Shown here piece after piece: positions 1 through 7,848 of a DNA stretch of 46,113 bases (the first letter of the stretch is position 1; each line of letters starts with the position of its first letter). Source of the DNA: 2-01-FULL-49-17 sp964553025 (GTDB lineage: Bacteria; Patescibacteriota; Minisyncoccia; 2-02-FULL-40-12; GWA2-44-9); assembly GCA_964553025.1 (NCBI GenBank), contig CAZKJF010000013.1, positions 1 through 46,113 of the forward strand. Reading direction: 5' to 3'. The notes under the pieces are model-generated. The model was not told the origin of the DNA. It did not search any database and saw nothing but the letters and a program-made list of their open reading frames with translations. The position numbers and the translations under genes are program-made.

Positions 1-32
1 ATGAGATGCTCTACCAACTGAGCTAACCGCCC
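1..32 (-). tRNA. tRNA, 3' part lost at window edge
   Basis: On the minus strand the 5' half of a tRNA is visible: acceptor strand GGGCGGT, TA, D-stem GCTC, D-loop AGTTGGTA, GAGC, and the start of the anticodon stem. The window ends before the anticodon, so the amino acid cannot be read. It lies just downstream of tRNA-Leu(GAG) on the same strand and is probably co-transcribed with it. Confidence 0.8.
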
Positions 33-36
33 AATG

Positions 37-121
37 TGCGGACGAGAGGATTCGAACCTCCATGCCCTTGCGGGCGCTACCACCTCAAGGTAGTGTGTCT
101 GCCAAGTTCCACCACGTCCGC
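37..121 (-). tRNA. tRNA-Leu (anticodon GAG)
   Basis: An 85-nt class II tRNA on the minus strand. Acceptor GCGGACG pairs with CGTCCGC, followed by discriminator A. The anticodon loop TTGAGGT gives GAG, reading CUC and CUU leucine codons. The long variable arm (GCGCCCGCAAGGGCAT) is typical of tRNA-Leu. CCA is not encoded. It lies directly downstream of rplS. Confidence 0.95.
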
Positions 122-154
122 AGAATACGAAGGGTATTCTAACAGAAAGAGATG

Positions 155-568
155 CTATTGAGAAGCGGTCTGGCTCTCCGCGATTTCCGGAGCCGCTGCC
201 GCAGTTTTGGCTTGGGCGCGTTCAGCTTTGACCTTCTTGCGGATCTCTTTCGCTGTCTTGTCGCGAAGGTAATAGAGCTTCGCGCGTCGGGCCGTGGTCT
301 TCTTGAGGACTTTTACGCTTTCGATGGAAGGAAGATAGATGGGGAAGACTTTCTCAACACCGATCCCGTCGGTAACTTTGCGGACGGTAATCGTGCCGCT
401 GGGCGTCGTGCCGTGTTTGCGGGCGATAACCGTGCCCTCAAAGGCCTGAACGCGCGTTTTTTCGCCGTCTTTAATGCGCTGGCTGATGCGGACAGTCCAG
501 CCGGGGCGAACGCCTTCAAATTTGTCTTTTGATTCCATTTTTGAGTGGAATAGTGCGATAGGATTCAT
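155..568 (-). CDS. rplS: 50S ribosomal protein L19
   Basis: Ribosomal protein L19 sits at the 30S/50S interface of the large subunit. The 137-residue product has the L19 core: FEGVRPGWTVRI near the N-terminus, then the RVQAFEGTVIARK strand and the RRAKLYYLRDK signature, followed by a basic then Ala-rich tail slightly longer than usual. The start at 568 gives the usual short helix before the core. A promoter lies in the 3' end of the upstream rluA-like gene, with -10 TACAAT only 10 bases before the ATG, so the leader is nearly absent. Two tRNA genes follow on the same strand. Confidence 0.95.
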   Translation of the reverse strand: MNPIALFHSKMESKDKFEGVRPGWTVRISQRIKDGEKTRVQAFEGTVIARKHGTTPSGTITVRKVTDGIGVEKVFPIYLPSIESVKVLKKTTARRAKLYYLRDKTAKEIRKKVKAERAQAKTAAAAPEIAESQTASQ

Positions 569-576
569 GGTAGATG

Positions 577-1289
577 CTATTGTAGCATAGAAAGAACTTT
601 TTGTAAATCGTCGGGCAGTTCGGCCTCAACGGTCAGGGATTTTCCGTCAGGAGTTACGAATGAGAGCTTGTAGGCGTGAAGGAATAGGCGGGTCAGACCG
701 GCGGGTTTCTGCCAGCCTTTGGGGGCATAGATCGGATCGCCGGCGATAGGGCAATGAATCGATTGGAGGTGGACCCGGATTTGGTGGGTGCGGCCGGTTT
801 TGGGCATGACATCGAAAAGGGTGAATTTTTCAAAGCGCCGGCGGACAGAGTATTCCGTAACAGCATCCTTTTTGTCTTTTAACTTATCCCCGCCCATCCG
901 GGTGGTGCGCTTCAGGCCGACGCGGCCCAGGGGGGCGCTGATCACCCCGGCGGATTCGGCGGGAAAACCGTAGCACAGGGCCAGGTAATGTTTTTGAATT
1001 TTACGAGTTTGGAAGAGGGATTTGAGGTAGGAGAATGCGTCGTTATTTTTGGCGACCAGGAGCAGGCCGGAGGTGTCTTTGTCCAGGCGGTGAACGATGC
1101 CAGCCCGCGGAATCGGCGTCCCCGAAGCGTCGAACGGTTCGCCGACCTCGCCGATGCCGGGATACCGGGCCACAAGCCAATCCACGACGCTTGGCTGGGT
1201 ATCAGCGGCGTTTTTAGGATGGACGATCAGCCCATAGGGCTTGTTTAAGACGAGCAGTTTACCGTCTTCATAGACGACCGATACTTCCA

Positions 1290-1290
<1 letters not shown>
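577..1290 (-). CDS. RluA-family 23S rRNA pseudouridine synthase
   Basis: Predicted to isomerise uridines in rRNA. It starts VVYEDGKLLVLNKPYGLIVHP, has the catalytic motif HRLDKDTSGLLLVAK (Asp at about residue 70) and the GRTHQIRVHL motif. There is no N-terminal S4 domain, so it is a short RluA/RluC/RluD-type enzyme of 237 residues; the exact target cannot be told. The frame stays open upstream to 1350, but those 20 codons are the tRNA-Val gene read through, so the ATG at 1290 is chosen. The A of this ATG is also the last base of the encoded CCA of tRNA-Val, with no room for a Shine-Dalgarno. The RNA is probably made with the upstream tRNAs. Confidence 0.9.
579..607 (-). promoter_or_regulatory. 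rplS promoter inside the 3' end of the rluA-like gene
   Basis: On the minus strand, -35 TTTACA (607-602), 17-bp spacer and extended -10 TGCTACAAT (hexamer 584-579). The ATG of rplS is 10 bases downstream, so transcription should begin about three bases before it. The stop codon of the upstream gene lies at 577-579. Confidence 0.6.
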
Positions 1291-1365
<75 letters not shown>

Positions 1366-1372
1366 GGAGGGG

Positions 1373-1444
1373 TGGGCCTGGATGGGATCGAACCATCGAC
1401 AACGTCATTATAAGTGACGTGCTCTACCACTGAGCTACAGGCCC
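1373..1444 (-). tRNA. tRNA-Ile (anticodon UAU)
   Basis: 72-nt minus-strand tRNA: acceptor GGGCCTG/CAGGCCC, discriminator A, D-arm GCTC-AGTGGTA-GAGC, anticodon stem CGTCA/TGACG with loop CTTATAA, T-arm GATGG-TTCGATC-CCATC. The loop places UAU at positions 34-36, which reads AUA directly. Most bacteria instead read AUA with a CAU tRNA modified by TilS to lysidine. CCA is not encoded. It lies seven bases upstream of tRNA-Val. Confidence 0.9.
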
Positions 1445-1457
1445 GCTCGATTCCGCA

Positions 1458-3272
1458 TTAATGCAGAAGAGCGTAGAACTCTTGCTGTTCCAGCGTTTCT
1501 TTGGATATTAATTCCTTGGCGATCTTTTCAAGCTTGTCTATGCGTTCGGTGATGACTTTTTTGGCGACGTTCAGGCCCTTGATGATGAGTTTCTTGATTT
1601 CGGCGTCAATCTCAACGGCGATCGCTTCGGAGTAGTTGCGGGTGTGGGACATTTCTTTGCCGAGAAAAACAAGTTCTTCTTTTTCGCCGAAGGTAATCGG
1701 GCCAAGCGTGTCGGACATGCCATATTGGGTAACCATGCGGCGAGCCAGGTCGGAAGCGACTTTCAGGTCATTTGAAGCTCCGGTCGTGGTTTCCTTGAAA
1801 ATTAATTTTTCGGCCGCGTAGCCGCCCAGGAGCACGGCCAATTCGGCTTCGAACTCGGGCCGGGATTTCAGATGCTTATCTTCAGTAGGAAGTTTGAGCG
1901 TGTAACCGCCGGCGCGGCCGCGGGAGACAATCGATACTTTGTGGACAGGATCGGAATGGGGAATCATTGAGGCGACAAGGGCATGGCCGGCTTCATGGTA
2001 GGCGGTAATTTCTTTTTCTTTTTTGGAGAAAATATGGCTGCGGCGTTCAGGGCCGAGAATGACTTTTTCAATGGCCTGGAACATATCGTCTTGGGTGATC
2101 TGGGTGCGATTGGCTCGAGCGGCCAGAATGGCGGCCTCATTGAGAAGGTTGGCTAAATCGGCGCCGGAAAAGCCGGGCGTGCGTTCGGCAATAAGCTTGA
2201 GATTGGCTTCGGGCGCCAAGGGTTTATCGAGGGCGTGGATTTTGAGAATCTCTTCGCGGTCTTTCATCGAAGGTTCATCCAAAACAACGCGCCGGTCGAA
2301 GCGGCCCGGCCGCAACAGGGCAGGATCAAGGATGTCGGGACGGTTGGTGGCGGCCATGACGATGACGGAGTCGTTGGTGTCAAAGCCGTCCATCTCCACG
2401 AGGATCTGGTTGAGAGTCTGTTCGCGTTCGTCATGGCCGCCACCAAGACCGGCGCCGCGATGGCGGCCGACCGCGTCGATCTCATCGACGAAAATAATAG
2501 CCGGGGCGGTTTTCTTGGCCAGTTCGAAAGTGTCGCGGACGCGGTTGGCGCCCACGCCGACGAACATTTCCACGAAATCGGAACCGGAAACGAAATAGAA
2601 GGGGACGTTAGCTTCATTGGCGACGGCCCGAGCCAAAAGCGTCTTGCCGGTACCGGGCGAGCCGACCAGCAGAATGCCGCGCGGGATGCGCGCGCCAAGC
2701 TTCTGGAATTTCTGCGGGGAGCGGAGGAATTCCACCACTTCCGAAATTTCCTGCTTGGCCTCAATCAGGCCGGCGACGTCTTTGAAGAGGACCGGTTTGC
2801 GGCCAGTACCGTTGCCGGCCAGGCGCGCGCGGGACTTACCGAACGTAAATGTTTGGTTGGACCCGCGCTGGGCTTGCCGAAACATAAACCAGAACATCAG
2901 CCAGACGAGCATAAAGGGAACAACGATCGGCAAAAGACTGGCAAAGAAAGAAGCAAGGCCCGAAGGTTCCTTAATCTCCGTTTCCAAGGCAGAGAGCTTA
3001 TCTTTGTTGGCGCCCAGATTTAAGAGAGTTTCAAAAGCGGAGATTGAACTTTCTTTTTGGGTCGAAAGAACATCACCGTTCTTTAAGGTCAGCGTGATCG
3101 TGTCGCCTTGGACTTGAAGCGATTTCGCTTCGTTGGAATTAATGCGGGAGACAATGTCGGAAAGGGGCGCAACGGTTACGGCGTGATTCGGAGAACTGAA
3201 AAGCGCCACCAAGCCGCTCGCGGCAAGCAGGATTACGAATACTATGATGAAATATCGGAAAAAGAGTTTCAT
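1458..3272 (-). CDS. ftsH: ATP-dependent zinc metalloprotease FtsH
   Basis: Membrane-bound AAA+ protease that degrades misfolded and regulatory membrane and soluble proteins. The 604 residues show the full FtsH plan: a first transmembrane segment (about 6-25), a short extracytoplasmic domain, a second transmembrane segment (about 110-131), the AAA+ module with Walker A GSPGTGKT (about 203-210), Walker B IIFVDEIDAVG, the second-region-of-homology part ATNRPDILDPALLRPGRFDR, and the zinc motif HEAGH (about 424-428). The Walker A Ser in place of the common Pro is a mild variant. The C-terminal tail is short. Its own promoter lies 9 bases before the ATG. Confidence 0.97.
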   Translation of the reverse strand: MKLFFRYFIIVFVILLAASGLVALFSSPNHAVTVAPLSDIVSRINSNEAKSLQVQGDTITLTLKNGDVLSTQKESSISAFETLLNLGANKDKLSALETEIKEPSGLASFFASLLPIVVPFMLVWLMFWFMFRQAQRGSNQTFTFGKSRARLAGNGTGRKPVLFKDVAGLIEAKQEISEVVEFLRSPQKFQKLGARIPRGILLVGSPGTGKTLLARAVANEANVPFYFVSGSDFVEMFVGVGANRVRDTFELAKKTAPAIIFVDEIDAVGRHRGAGLGGGHDEREQTLNQILVEMDGFDTNDSVIVMAATNRPDILDPALLRPGRFDRRVVLDEPSMKDREEILKIHALDKPLAPEANLKLIAERTPGFSGADLANLLNEAAILAARANRTQITQDDMFQAIEKVILGPERRSHIFSKKEKEITAYHEAGHALVASMIPHSDPVHKVSIVSRGRAGGYTLKLPTEDKHLKSRPEFEAELAVLLGGYAAEKLIFKETTTGASNDLKVASDLARRMVTQYGMSDTLGPITFGEKEELVFLGKEMSHTRNYSEAIAVEIDAEIKKLIIKGLNVAKKVITERIDKLEKIAKELISKETLEQQEFYALLH

Positions 3273-3281
3273 GTACTTAAG

Positions 3282-3310
3282 ATTATACTACAAAAACAAG
3301 GCTTTTGCAA
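3282..3310 (-). promoter_or_regulatory. ftsH promoter
   Basis: Minus strand: -35 TTGCAA (3310-3305), 17-bp spacer, -10 TATAAT (3287-3282), then 9 bases to the ftsH ATG at 3272. Predicted leader is about two bases and there is no Shine-Dalgarno. Confidence 0.65.
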
Positions 3311-3321
3311 TTTAAAACGAG

Positions 3322-3350
3322 ACCCCTGGCGCGCGAAGCGCGCCAGGGGT
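3322..3350 (-). terminator. GC-rich hairpin terminator after the 3363-4880 gene
   Basis: A 13-bp perfect stem with a three-base loop (arms 3322-3334 and 3338-3350). On the minus strand it is followed by CTCGTTTTAAATT, as for an intrinsic terminator. Its central 23 bp (3325-3347) are the exact reverse complement of 4998-5020 downstream of the neighbouring gene. Confidence 0.75.
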
Positions 3351-3362
3351 GCAGGGAACGGA

Positions 3363-4880
3363 TTACCGGGCTGTTCGCCGGTTGTATCCGAGGGTAATCC
3401 GAGCCGCCTGGAGAATCGGCGTCCGGAATGGAGATGGAGAGACTCTCCGGAAGGATCCGTCATCGTAACCTTCGTCGTCCATGGAAGGAAGGCACAAGAG
3501 GCCGCTCGGCCAGTCTCTCCGGACCGAGAGGCGTCGGGATCGCTCCAGGATGTGCTCTGCCTCCGTCAGGTCATGTCGGGCCTGGCGGAGGGCGTGGTAA
3601 TGGGTGCGGATCCGCCCGAGAACGGTCAGTGTCCGGTCGGACCCGCCGAGCCAAGATGCATCAAGCCACTCACAAGAATAGAATTCCGTGAGAGCGCAGA
3701 AGAACGCCAGGCGCGCGCGGACATAGTCCGCGCGCGCCTGGTCGATGATCTCGCCGGCATTCCGAGGACTGGTAACCCAATCGGCTGCCCATTCCTGAAG
3801 ATGCTGGCGCAGGCTTTTGGCCCGCGGGCGACGTGGCGTCGCCGCGGGCCGATCAAAGCTGGCTGCTTCTCGAAACAGTGCGTCCTGTTCCAGCCGTCGA
3901 AGGCCGTTGTTTTCGCTGTCGCCTTCATAGAGCCGGGCAAGGAGCAATTCCGAGTGCTTTGCGAGCGCCGCTATCGGAATTTCACCATCCATTGTCACTT
4001 TGCGGTCCAGAAGTGAGAAGAGCATCTTGATGCGTTTCTCGAGCGTAAGAATTTCCTCGAGAAGCGGCGCCTGTTCGAGGATTGCCGCTTGGGCAGCCTG
4101 AACCGCTGAAACGAATGCCGCAACGGCCGGATCGCGGCGATTGCCGTTTTCCGCGAGCCATTGGGCGACGTGGATGTTGGGGGCAAAGGGCGCATGGTCG
4201 TCCTTGTCGGCGTCCGGTGCCGGTTGGTCGCTCATGACCATCGGCAGGTGTTCGTGCACGGTTTTCCGGAAGGCCTGGAATGCCGCTTCCTGCCGGCGGA
4301 TGCAATCGAGGAGGTCGTCTTCTGTGGTGAAACGTCGGCCGGCCAGCGCATCGGGCGTTCGCTGTTCGATAAAGTCTTCCCAGAGATCCCGAGCGGCTGC
4401 CCGAAAGGCAGTCAGGCGAACGGCTTTCACGCGGTGTTCCCGCCGCGTAACGACCGCAAGCTCCATTTCTTTGCGCGCTCGGCCCGAAAGGCGAGAGAGC
4501 AGATAGTCTTCGATCGGCGCCAGGCGTCGGACCGAGACGGGATTCCGGCTGACCTGCCGATACCAGGCGGCGATCGCTTCGGTTTGAAACGACGCAAGCC
4601 GGACGTTGGTCAGGCGCGTAACGTAGAGGACAGCCTTCAGGGCTGCCGCCGCTCGTCGGGAAAATCCGGCTTCCAGGGCTCTGGCAACTCGGTCGGCGCT
4701 TGTCTTTTCTGAAAGCGCCATGCCGGCCAAGGTGAGCAGTATCCGTTCGGCAAAGTCGTCGGGAAGATTCCGAATGCGCCGGCGCAGATCGCTGGCGTCT
4801 TCGGGATCGATACTGAACGCCGCCCTGACGAGGCGGTCGATTTCAGCGTGTTGGGCCTCGGTGACGGGGGCTTCGTTCAT
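3363..4880 (-). CDS. Unrecognised helical soluble protein
   Basis: I do not recognise this 505-residue protein. It has no signal peptide, membrane segment or catalytic motif. It reads as mostly alpha-helical and charged, rich in Ala, Arg, Glu and Leu, with a middle stretch of likely coiled coil (AAQAAILEQAPLLEEILTLE) and a basic C-terminus. The ATG at 4880 is chosen over 4892 because GGAGG sits 5 bases before it and the GGAGG overlaps the codons after 4892. A consensus promoter precedes it and hairpin terminators lie on both sides, so it is a single-gene unit. It and the next gene look GC-richer than the surroundings and share expression signals, which suggests an accessory pair. Confidence 0.75.
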   Translation of the reverse strand: MNEAPVTEAQHAEIDRLVRAAFSIDPEDASDLRRRIRNLPDDFAERILLTLAGMALSEKTSADRVARALEAGFSRRAAAALKAVLYVTRLTNVRLASFQTEAIAAWYRQVSRNPVSVRRLAPIEDYLLSRLSGRARKEMELAVVTRREHRVKAVRLTAFRAAARDLWEDFIEQRTPDALAGRRFTTEDDLLDCIRRQEAAFQAFRKTVHEHLPMVMSDQPAPDADKDDHAPFAPNIHVAQWLAENGNRRDPAVAAFVSAVQAAQAAILEQAPLLEEILTLEKRIKMLFSLLDRKVTMDGEIPIAALAKHSELLLARLYEGDSENNGLRRLEQDALFREAASFDRPAATPRRPRAKSLRQHLQEWAADWVTSPRNAGEIIDQARADYVRARLAFFCALTEFYSCEWLDASWLGGSDRTLTVLGRIRTHYHALRQARHDLTEAEHILERSRRLSVRRDWPSGLLCLPSMDDEGYDDGSFRRVSPSPFRTPILQAARITLGYNRRTAR

Positions 4881-4921
4881 GGGAACCTCCAAAAAGAGAG
4901 TTAAAGAACTGGTATGATAAT

Positions 4922-4949
4922 ATTGTATCGTATTTTAGTTATAAGTCAA
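4922..4949 (-). promoter_or_regulatory. Sigma70 promoter of the 3363-4880 gene
   Basis: Minus strand: -35 TTGACT (4949-4944), 16-bp spacer, -10 TACAAT (4927-4922). A leader of about 35 bases leads to GGAGG (4890-4886) and the ATG at 4880. This layout differs from the near-leaderless starts of most housekeeping genes in the window. Confidence 0.75.
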
Positions 4950-4957
4950 GAATAAAA

Positions 4958-5029
4958 AAGAGAGGCCAATGGCCTCTCGGGGGGGGGGCTTCTCCTCCCT
5001 GGCGCGCTTCGCGCGCCAGGGAGGAGAAG
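4958..5029 (-). terminator. Tandem hairpin terminators after the 5035-6192 gene
   Basis: Two hairpins in a row. The first is a 19-bp perfect stem (arms 4989-5007 and 5011-5029, three-base loop) containing the same 23-bp core as the hairpin at 3325-3347. After a run of Cs on the minus strand comes a second hairpin, AGAGGCC/GGCCTCT (about 4961-4977), followed by TTTTTTATT. Together they should end transcription of the upstream minus-strand gene. Confidence 0.75.
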
Positions 5030-5034
5030 GTGTG

Positions 5035-6192
5035 TTAGTGTCGCTGCTCTTTCCGGATGTGCTCGTCCCACTGCTGGGCAAGCTCTTCCACCTTGATAGT
5101 GGGCAAGCTCTCGCCTTCCGGCGCCCGCAGCCGCGTGACGGCCGCAAGGAGCGTACCCTTGTAGCCGTTGGCCTTTTCGGCCAGTTCTTCGAGGCGTCGA
5201 AGCGCTTTCTGGCGCCTGTCCTCTTCCGGCTTGGGAGCCGGCGGACGGAAGGTGTCGAGATCGAACTCGACGTCTTCGGCCGCTGCCTGTACCGTGACCG
5301 ACTCGACGGTGGGTACTGGCGGGGGAGGCGGAATCTTCGTCTCTCGCTTCGGCTTCGCCGCCGGCTTGCTGTCCTCGCGGCTCTTGGCGCTGACGAGCGC
5401 TTCGAGTCGCTGGATTTCGGCCATGGCTGCGTTGAAGTCCGCTTCGCTTTCGGCGAGACCACGGGCTTCCTTGGCGGCCGACAGTTGCTGCTGAAGGTCG
5501 GCCAGAGATGCCTCGGGCACTTCAGCGGCTTCTGCCGGCGGGTTCGAGAGAGCGGCGATCTTGTCTTTGATCGCCTCGACCTCCTTGCGGGCCACCTGCA
5601 TCTCCGTGAAGAGCTCGGCCGTGGCCACCTTGGCCTTGGCCGCCTCGAGCTGCTGGCGCAGGTCGCCGAGCTGCTTCTCGGTGTTCTCGCTGGGAACCGG
5701 CATTTCGATTCCCGCGAAGTTGAGAATCAGGTCGAAACGATGGACTTCAGCTTCCTGCAGCATCGATGCCAGGCCCGCCAGGTCGCCGAATTCTTTCTCA
5801 TCGACCTGGTTGACGAGGCCTTCCTTCACCAGCCGCGATGCGAGCTGGCGAATGTGCTGGCCGAGGTCGCCGCCGATGGGTTCGGCTTCCAGTCCCAGCA
5901 TCTTCCGAGCCTCCCGCAGCTGGGATACGAGTTCCCGCTGTCGGTGCCCGAACAGGATGCCGATGCTTTCCAGCCGGACCCGGTCCGGCTCCTGGACGGC
6001 GAAGACGGACACCCGATTGCGGATGTCTCCGTACGGGCGGCCACGCAGGTCGCCGATGATGTCCTCGCGTTCCTTCTTGAGTACGGCCAACGTCTCTTCC
6101 GAGGGCCGGCCGTTCTTGAAGGCTGCGTTCAGCTTGCCGATGAGGCCCATCAGCCGACGGACGGTCGTTGAGGGCTGGTGCGTGTTGCTCAT
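5035..6192 (-). CDS. Unrecognised coiled-coil protein
   Basis: A 385-residue soluble protein of unknown family. The N-terminal half is helical (residues 1-165). From about 170 to 260 it forms heptad-like coiled coil (QLGDLRQQLEAAKAKVATAE and LADLQQQLSAAKEARGLAE). A Pro-rich linker with a run of five prolines (PPPPPVP) follows, then a short acidic segment and a charged C-terminal helix. No signal peptide or membrane segment. Two ATGs lie 6 bases apart; the second (6192) is chosen because AAGGAG is 7 bases before it and only one base before the first. A structural or scaffold role is possible but unproven. It shares a divergent promoter region with the beta-CASP-like gene. Confidence 0.75.
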   Translation of the reverse strand: MSNTHQPSTTVRRLMGLIGKLNAAFKNGRPSEETLAVLKKEREDIIGDLRGRPYGDIRNRVSVFAVQEPDRVRLESIGILFGHRQRELVSQLREARKMLGLEAEPIGGDLGQHIRQLASRLVKEGLVNQVDEKEFGDLAGLASMLQEAEVHRFDLILNFAGIEMPVPSENTEKQLGDLRQQLEAAKAKVATAELFTEMQVARKEVEAIKDKIAALSNPPAEAAEVPEASLADLQQQLSAAKEARGLAESEADFNAAMAEIQRLEALVSAKSREDSKPAAKPKRETKIPPPPPVPTVESVTVQAAAEDVEFDLDTFRPPAPKPEEDRRQKALRRLEELAEKANGYKGTLLAAVTRLRAPEGESLPTIKVEELAQQWDEHIRKEQRH

Positions 6193-6284
6193 GCTCATGC
6201 TCCTTCTTGTGGGTGCGACGTGAAAAGAACTTTCCGTGGGAGACGCCTCTCAGTGGCGGGAAGCTCTCTGGTTCTGATGGCAAT

Positions 6285-6328
6285 ATAGTATCAGATTGAT
6301 TGACATTTGTCAATAAGTAAGGTAGGAT
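6285..6328. promoter_or_regulatory. Overlapping divergent promoters
   Basis: The near-palindrome ATTGACA-TT-TGTCAAT (6299-6314) supplies two -35 boxes. Leftward: TTGACA (6313-6308), 17-bp spacer, -10 TACTAT (6290-6285), then a leader of about 85 bases to the 6192 gene. Rightward: TTGACA (6300-6305), 17-bp spacer, -10 TAGGAT (6323-6328), close to the start of the MBL gene. The two polymerases cannot bind at once, so the units may be reciprocally expressed. Confidence 0.65.
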
Positions 6329-6350
6329 GCCGCCAATTGGAACTTTGACA

Positions 6351-7775
6351 ATGACTTCACGTCTCTTCATCGCAAGCGGTCTTTCCGCGCCCGATACGAT
6401 TGACGGGAGCGCGACCGTTCTGGACGACATTCTTATCGATTTCGGGGTATGCGAGAGATTCGATGGGGCCGATTCGGCCCCATCGAATCCGTACCGCGAT
6501 TTGATCGCAGTACGGGCAGGACGGCCCTTTCGGGCCGTCCTCTTAACCCACAGTCATTCCGATCACGTTGCTGGCTTGCCGTTTTTGCACAAGGCCGGTC
6601 TGATTACCAAAAAAGACACTCGAATTATCGGCTCGCCGCCGACGCTGGAGGGCGCACTGGAGACATGGCAGGATGCGATCAACCGCGGCGCTGCGCCCTA
6701 TGGGCACGGCGCCGTCATGGAAACAACCGGATTGTTTGAGCCGCTGCCCCGGCCCGGTGAATTTGAAATTCTTCCCGGCTACCGCGGTTTTGCGCGATCG
6801 GCCGGGCACCTCTACGGCGCCGCTTCATATATTATCCAAATTCCGTCCGGCCGCCGCGGCTGGTTCACGGGGGATTGGGCGGCTCATTCCATGCCGACGA
6901 TCGCCGGCATGGATGCCTGGGATGCCGTTCCCAGCCAGTGGTTGCCGGATCAAATCTGGGGGACTGACTTTACGCACGCCCTTGAACAGGCCCATTCAAA
7001 AGTTTCAACATTGCTGGCTCACCAGCGCCTGATCCAGCGGGCGCAAGCCGCACGCCAACAGGGAATGTCACTGCTGATTCTGGGTCCCGCTCAAGGCAAG
7101 GCCCAGGATTTCACCGCGTATCTCTCCGAGGCCGGTCTGCCGTGCTACCTTGACGGGCCGATGGCGCATCGATTCTTCGATCTGTATTGCAATTTCAGCT
7201 GGTCCGATCATGACCGTGCGCCGGCGCCGCTGGGCGCCGACCCGCTCATTCGGCCGGTTGATGGCTATCGCCATCGGCAGGCGCTGCTGGAAAGTGCCGA
7301 ACCGATGATCGTCTACACGACCTCCATGACCGGCGAAGGAATCGCTTTCCAATACCTGAAAGAGGTTCTGGCGCGGGAAAACTGGATCGTCGCTTCGAGC
7401 TCATATAACTTTCCAGATACGCCGATCTGGAAACTGCATCAACTGGTCCGGAAGTATCCGGAATATTCGGGAAACGAAGGAAAGCGCACGATCGAGCTTT
7501 CCAGCGAATGGGAAGGAACAACGACCCGCGTCGTTGTTCCAGTCCGCGCTGCAGTCGAACATCTGGGAATTACGCGCCATTCCACCATCGTTGATTGCTG
7601 CACCACGCTTGCTGAGCTGATTGAGAAGCGCGGGGGAGAAAAGCTCGACCGCATCCTCATTGGCCACACTGCGCCGGAAAATATTCCGGCCCTGGGTCCG
7701 ATGCTTGCTCCGTATGTGAAGTCTGAAGAACACGCGCTTCTGCCGGCCGCTCAAGGCATGGCGGTGAACGTGTAA
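6351..7775 (+). CDS. MBL-fold, beta-CASP-like ribonuclease family protein
   Basis: Likely a zinc-dependent nuclease of the metallo-beta-lactamase/beta-CASP group that includes RNase J and CPSF-73. With the start at 6351, motif II THSHSDH is at about residues 66-72 (H67, H69, D71, H72), a third ligand motif ARSAGHLYGAAS follows, then FTGDWAAH with the metal-binding Asp. The C-terminal half has VYTTSMTGEGIAFQYL, resembling the beta-CASP serine/glycine motif, and a late histidine in RILIGHTAPE. The frame is also open from an ATG at 6327, but that ATG overlaps the predicted -10, so 6351 is preferred; neither has a convincing Shine-Dalgarno. Substrate unknown. A strong terminator follows at once. 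Confidence 0.75.
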   Translation: MTSRLFIASGLSAPDTIDGSATVLDDILIDFGVCERFDGADSAPSNPYRDLIAVRAGRPFRAVLLTHSHSDHVAGLPFLHKAGLITKKDTRIIGSPPTLEGALETWQDAINRGAAPYGHGAVMETTGLFEPLPRPGEFEILPGYRGFARSAGHLYGAASYIIQIPSGRRGWFTGDWAAHSMPTIAGMDAWDAVPSQWLPDQIWGTDFTHALEQAHSKVSTLLAHQRLIQRAQAARQQGMSLLILGPAQGKAQDFTAYLSEAGLPCYLDGPMAHRFFDLYCNFSWSDHDRAPAPLGADPLIRPVDGYRHRQALLESAEPMIVYTTSMTGEGIAFQYLKEVLARENWIVASSSYNFPDTPIWKLHQLVRKYPEYSGNEGKRTIELSSEWEGTTTRVVVPVRAAVEHLGITRHSTIVDCCTTLAELIEKRGGEKLDRILIGHTAPENIPALGPMLAPYVKSEEHALLPAAQGMAVNV

Positions 7776-7805
7776 CGGGATCCCTTCGGGATCCCGTTTT
7801 ATTTG
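7774..7805 (+). terminator. Intrinsic terminator
   Basis: 11-bp stem (AACGGGATCCC, 7774-7784, with 7788-7798) with a CTTCGG-type tip, followed by TTTTATTT. It begins at the stop codon of the MBL gene. Confidence 0.85.
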
Positions 7806-7844
7806 AAAAATAAAAACCGTCAGGCGCGTACGCGCCTGACGGTT
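7806..7844 (-). terminator. Intrinsic terminator of the Nudix gene
   Basis: Palindrome AACCGTCAGGCGCGT/ACGCGCCTGACGGTT (7815-7844), followed on the minus strand by TTTTATTTTTC. It ends the minus-strand Nudix gene 4 bases after its stop. Confidence 0.8.
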
Positions 7845-7848
7845 GCCG

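Noticed and set aside
4969..6171. Long plus-strand frame (about 400 codons) opposite the coiled-coil gene
   Set aside because: It is the mirror of a GC-rich minus-strand gene that has its own promoter, ribosome binding site and terminator. The plus-strand product has no motif and no start signals.
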